In this document: piece by piece, positions 6,093 to 8,531 of the stretch | How positions within the stretch are numbered: position 1 is the stretch's first letter | How the letters are laid out: each line of letters starts with the position of its first letter | Source of the DNA: Granulicatella adiacens | GTDB taxonomy: Bacteria; Bacillota; Bacilli; Lactobacillales; Aerococcaceae | NCBI GenBank assembly: GCA_018364485.1 | Contig: JAGZLX010000067.1 | Coordinates: 1-8,531, forward strand | Length of the DNA stretch: 8,531 bases | Direction: 5' to 3' | The notes under the pieces: generated by a model | Told to the model about the DNA's origin: nothing | Databases searched by the model: none | What the model saw: only the letters and a program-made list of their open reading frames with translations | Translations under genes and position numbers: made by a program

Positions 6093-6138
6093 AAAGATAA
6101 GTTCAGGAATCCGTTTTTAGGGAGAGGGGTTGTTGGAA

Positions 6139-6498
6139 ATGAGGCCAAAAATTAGAGGAATTGGAACTGTTGCGTTAGGTATCATCAGCGGTGCGAATGC
6201 AATCTATCAACTAGTATTTCTTCAAGATATCGTGCTGTTAATTGTGAGTGCAATGGTTAGTGTGCTAGCCTTTTATATTTTTGTGAATCGGGATAATCCG
6301 GATAAGAAGGATCAGCTCCAAAAATTCAGTCACGCAGGAGTTGTCTTCTTTATTGGTATGGTAGCCACTATTGCTTTTATCCTCATCATGAATGATTTCT
6401 TTGGGTTTGAGCAATGGGAGTCGTGGCAAAAATCCGTCGTTAGAGTCACGTTTGTCTTTGGGTTAGTGACGGTAGTGAATCGATATTTTAAAGAATAA
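6139..6498 (+). CDS. Small hypothetical membrane protein
   Basis: A 119-residue protein I do not recognise. It has four hydrophobic segments (about 8-27, 31-49, 67-86 and 99-114). A charged loop, NRDNPDKKDQLQK (about 51-63), separates the second and third. Both termini carry basic residues and are probably cytoplasmic. There are no Cys pairs, enzyme motifs or signal peptidase site. I chose ATG 6139, nine bases after the GAGAGGGG purine tract; in-frame TTG codons at 6130 and 6133 are alternatives that add two or three residues (the TTG at 6130 touches the tract). The gap to the esterase gene is 21 bases with no terminator, so the two are likely co-transcribed. It could be a small regulatory or stress-related membrane protein, but nothing in the sequence decides this. 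Confidence 0.75.
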   Translation: MRPKIRGIGTVALGIISGANAIYQLVFLQDIVLLIVSAMVSVLAFYIFVNRDNPDKKDQLQKFSHAGVVFFIGMVATIAFILIMNDFFGFEQWESWQKSVVRVTFVFGLVTVVNRYFKE

Positions 6499-6519
6499 TA
6501 GTTTTTATGGAGGGGTCAT

Positions 6520-7344
6520 ATGGCACTTTTACATATTTCATTTTTTTCAAAAACATTAATGAGAACCATCCCGCTGTCAGTCTACTTGCCTAGCGATGCG
6601 TTGGACTTTAATAATCAGTATCTTTGGGAAGGCCCGTACAAAGCGTTGGTGTTACTGCACGGAGTGTTAGGCAGTGAACAGGACTGGGTCAATCAAACGC
6701 GCATTCTTCGATACGCTAAAGAGAAGAACCTTGCCCTCATCATGCCTTCTGGGGAAAATCATTTCTACGTAGACCAACCGTGGAACTATACGAACTATGG
6801 AGAATTTATCGGGGTGGAGCTTCCAGAAATCTCACGCCGAATGTTTCCAATTTCCAGAAAACGGGAAGACTTGGGCATTGCCGGGCTTTCGATGGGTGGA
6901 TATGGGGCGCTTCGAAATGGCATCAAATATCCAGACACCTTTAGCGTCATTGGGGCGTTCTCTGGAGCGATTAAAAAACAGGCACTTCCACCAGAAGAGA
7001 TTCCAGAAGCACCGTTCTTTTTAAGAAAAAGCTTTTTGGAGGCGGTCTTCAAAGATGAGGAGACCTTTGTGGCGGAAGGCAATCAGTTGTATCATGCCGT
7101 CCAAACCATGGAGCATAAGGACGCGCTCTCGATTTTTATGGCATGTGGTATGGAAGATTGGCTTTTGGAAGATAATCGTAGCTATAGCAGCTTTTTGAAA
7201 GAACAAGGAGTGTCGCTAACGTATAAAGAGCACGTCGGCGGACACGAATGGGATTTCTGGGACTGGGCGATGAAGCAGTTCCTAGACTGGTGGATTCCAG
7301 AAGATGCAGACCAAGGCGTGTCTAGCGGGAACGTGAAATCGTAA
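6520..7344 (+). CDS. EstA-like serine esterase (esterase D / tributyrin esterase family, alpha/beta hydrolase)
   Basis: A 274-residue alpha/beta hydrolase of the esterase D type, resembling the EstA tributyrin and acetyl esterases of lactococci and streptococci. These cut short-chain acyl esters or remove acetyl groups from sugars. Visible: the start HISFFSKTLMRTIPLSVYLP typical of the family; LLHGVLGSEQDW (45-56) with the oxyanion HG; the nucleophile elbow GLSMGGYG with S124; D213 in CGMEDWLLEDN as the likely acid; and the catalytic H242 in GGHEWDFWDW. The triad is complete. There is no signal peptide or LPxTG, so it is probably cytoplasmic. GGAGGGG lies three bases before the ATG with a 21-base gap to the upstream membrane protein. 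No terminator follows: the stop is 16 bases before the valS promoter, so transcripts may end at the T-box terminator. The last dozen residues (EDADQGVSSG) are polar and unlike the core. The natural substrate is unknown. Confidence 0.9.
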   Translation: MALLHISFFSKTLMRTIPLSVYLPSDALDFNNQYLWEGPYKALVLLHGVLGSEQDWVNQTRILRYAKEKNLALIMPSGENHFYVDQPWNYTNYGEFIGVELPEISRRMFPISRKREDLGIAGLSMGGYGALRNGIKYPDTFSVIGAFSGAIKKQALPPEEIPEAPFFLRKSFLEAVFKDEETFVAEGNQLYHAVQTMEHKDALSIFMACGMEDWLLEDNRSYSSFLKEQGVSLTYKEHVGGHEWDFWDWAMKQFLDWWIPEDADQGVSSGNVKS

Positions 7345-7360
7345 GACGAGCGCGATATTG

Positions 7361-7389
7361 TTGCAAGCACATCACCATAATGGTAGAAT
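7361..7389 (+). promoter_or_regulatory. Promoter of valS
   Basis: TTGCAA (7361-7366), an exact 17-base spacer and TAGAAT (7384-7389), with TGG before it giving an extended -10. The predicted start near 7396 falls just ahead of the first T-box helix, which supports the call. Confidence 0.8.
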
Positions 7390-7397
7390 ATTTTGTA

Positions 7398-7637
7398 TAT
7401 TAGAGCGATGAACAAGAGGAGTAAAATGACTTTGTTTACGAGAGAGGGAAGACTTGGTGAAACTTCCTAGCAGATTCATTTGAAGGTAGCTTGTGAGCTT
7501 ACTCTACGAAATGCAGTAATAGAGTACGGAGACGACACTTCGTTACCAACATCGAGGCGTAATGAATGATTACGCGAATATTAGGTGGTACCACGAAATC
7601 AATCGTCCTATGGAGAGTGTCTTCATAGGATTTTTTT
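7398..7637 (+). promoter_or_regulatory. Valine-specific T-box leader controlling valS
   Basis: The mRNA leader senses uncharged tRNA-Val and lets transcription pass the terminator. Stem I can be traced: K-turn GATGA (7407-7411) opposite GA (7495-7496), helix ACAAG/CTTGT (7412-7416 with 7490-7494), AGTA (7420-7423) opposite GAA (7482-7484), then helix AAATGA/TCATTT (7424-7429 with 7476-7481). The AGAGAGG region and the apical TTGGTGAAA loop follow. By analogy with the GAAA-GGC-A layout of the B. subtilis glyQS leader, the specifier is GTA (7486-7488), a valine codon. Later come a hairpin GCGTAAT/ATTACGC (7557-7575) and the T-box AGGTGGTACCACG (7583-7595). The TGGT of the T-box fits a tRNA acceptor end with an A discriminator (ACCA), as expected for tRNA-Val. 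The T-box is one base shorter than the textbook form. Confidence 0.93.
7606..7637 (+). terminator. Terminator of the valS T-box leader
   Basis: TCCTATGGAGA (7606-7616) pairs with TCTTCATAGGA (7620-7630), with one wobble, followed by seven T. Its 5' side (CCT, 7607-7609) can instead pair with AGG of the T-box (7583-7585), giving the exclusive antiterminator. Confidence 0.92.
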
Positions 7638-7671
7638 ATTGGACACAAACAAGATACAAGGAGGAAAATCA

Positions 7672-8531
7672 ATGGCTAAAGAAATGTCATCTAAGTTTCA
7701 ACCACAAGAAGTTGAAGCTGGTAAATATCAATGGTGGGTTGATTCAGGCGTCTTCCATCCAAACGAAGATCCAAACGCTGAACCTTATTCAATCGTTATC
7801 CCGCCACCAAACGTAACAGGGAAATTACACTTAGGACATGCTTGGGACGTAACGTTACAAGACATGATTATCCGTCAAAAACGCATGCAAGGGTTCGACA
7901 CTTTATGGTTACCAGGGATGGACCATGCGGGGATTGCAACTCAAGCAAAAGTAGAAGAAAAATTACGTGGTGAAGGCTTATCTCGTTATGACCTTGGCCG
8001 TGAGAAGTTCCTTGAACAAACATGGGAATGGAAGGAAGAATATGCCAGCCATATCCGTGAACAATGGGCAAAAATGGGGATTTCTGTAGATTACCGCAGA
8101 GAGCGTTTCACATTAGATAAAGGGTTATCTGACGCCGTGAAGAAAGTCTTCGTAACTTTATACGAAAAAGGCTTAATTTACCGTGGTGAATACATCATCA
8201 ACTGGGACCCTAAAGCGAAGACTTCATTATCTGATATCGAAGTAATTCATAAAGACGTAGAGGGTGCATTCTATCACCTTAAATATTTCTTAGCTGATGG
8301 AAGTGGAGACTATCTAGAAGTAGCAACTACTCGTCCTGAAACTTTATTTGGAGATACTGCGGTTGCTGTTCACCCTGAAGATGAAAGATATCAAAAATAT
8401 ATTGGTAAAACAGTTCTTTTACCAGTAACAAATAAAGAAATTCCTGTTATTGCAGATGAATATGTAGAAAAAGATTTCGGAAGTGGAGTAGTTAAAATAA
8501 CTCCTGCCCACGATCCAAATGACTTTGAAGT
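7672..8531 (+). CDS. valS: Valyl-tRNA synthetase, 5' part
   Basis: Class I aminoacyl-tRNA synthetase that charges tRNA-Val and edits mischarged threonine. The frame is open to the window end, with 286 complete codons; family members are about 880 residues, so about two thirds is outside. Seen: N-terminal region FQPQEVEAGKYQWW; the catalytic HIGH-type motif in PPPNVTGKLHLGHA with HLGH at 53-56; LPGMDHAGIATQ; WKEEYASHIREQWAKMG; INWDPKAKTSLSDIEV, where the Ile/Val/Leu enzymes enter the CP1 editing insertion; and TTRPETLFGDTAVAVHP plus SGVVKITPAHDPNDFE from the editing domain. KMSKS is beyond the window. The AAGGAGG ribosome site (7658-7664) lies seven bases before the ATG. The upstream T-box with a valine specifier independently confirms the assignment. 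Confidence 0.97.
   Translation, partial: MAKEMSSKFQPQEVEAGKYQWWVDSGVFHPNEDPNAEPYSIVIPPPNVTGKLHLGHAWDVTLQDMIIRQKRMQGFDTLWLPGMDHAGIATQAKVEEKLRGEGLSRYDLGREKFLEQTWEWKEEYASHIREQWAKMGISVDYRRERFTLDKGLSDAVKKVFVTLYEKGLIYRGEYIINWDPKAKTSLSDIEVIHKDVEGAFYHLKYFLADGSGDYLEVATTRPETLFGDTAVAVHPEDERYQKYIGKTVLLPVTNKEIPVIADEYVEKDFGSGVVKITPAHDPNDFE

Noticed and set aside
6130..6138. TTG codons at 6130 and 6133 as starts of the small membrane protein
   Set aside because: The codon at 6130 touches the purine-rich ribosome tract and ATG 6139 has acceptable spacing. They cannot be fully excluded and are noted in the feature.
7493..7495. GTG as the valine specifier of the T-box
   Set aside because: These bases pair in the helix ACAAG/CTTGT next to the K-turn, whereas GTA 7486-7488 lies in the specifier loop after GAAG.
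7562..7816. Open frame beginning inside the T-box
   Set aside because: It overlaps the T-box core, the terminator and valS in another frame; the structure-based reading explains the region.

Overview
The window looks like chromosomal DNA from a low-to-moderate G+C member of the Bacillota, most likely Lactobacillales. The evidence is the strong AGGAGG-type ribosome sites, sigma-A type promoters (two or three with a TGn extended -10), T-tailed hairpin terminators, a valS T-box leader and a CshA-type DEAD-box helicase next to murF. I cannot name the genus. A relative of the Carnobacteriaceae or enterococci is only a guess from gene order. All recognisable genes are on the + strand.

Layout: (1) 2-874 is the 3' part of murF (peptidoglycan precursor synthesis), closed by a strong terminator. 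(2) 875-1484 is a 610-base gap without a convincing gene. It holds a C-rich tract, a striking 151-base inverted-repeat element that folds as a three-way junction, a good extended -10 promoter, and a roughly 150-base leader with a terminator-like hairpin. (3) 1485-3014 is cshA, an RNA helicase with an Arg/Lys-rich tail, followed by a terminator. (4) 3123-3833 and 4006-4767 are two separately transcribed CPBP (Abi/CAAX-protease-like) membrane proteins. They are unrelated in detail: the first has canonical motifs, the second a variant motif set. (5) 4768-4955 holds a terminator, a perfect 24-base palindrome and an extended -10 promoter. (6) 4956-5987 is a lipoate-protein ligase with its own terminator. 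(7) 6139-6498 is a small unknown membrane protein, and 21 bases later 6520-7344 is an EstA-like serine esterase; the two are probably co-transcribed. (8) 7361-7637 is the promoter and a complete valine T-box leader. (9) From 7672 runs valS, cut by the window end.

Most genes are housekeeping and sit in single-gene transcription units, each with its own terminator: cell-wall synthesis, RNA remodelling, lipoylation of 2-oxoacid dehydrogenases or GcvH, and tRNA charging. The accessory content is the CPBP pair and the small-membrane-protein/esterase pair. No mobile-element genes, CRISPR array, tRNA or rRNA were seen. No complete new multi-gene system is evident. The least explained signals are the structured element at 1062-1212, the leader hairpin of cshA, the palindrome at 4820-4843, and the variant CPBP motifs.
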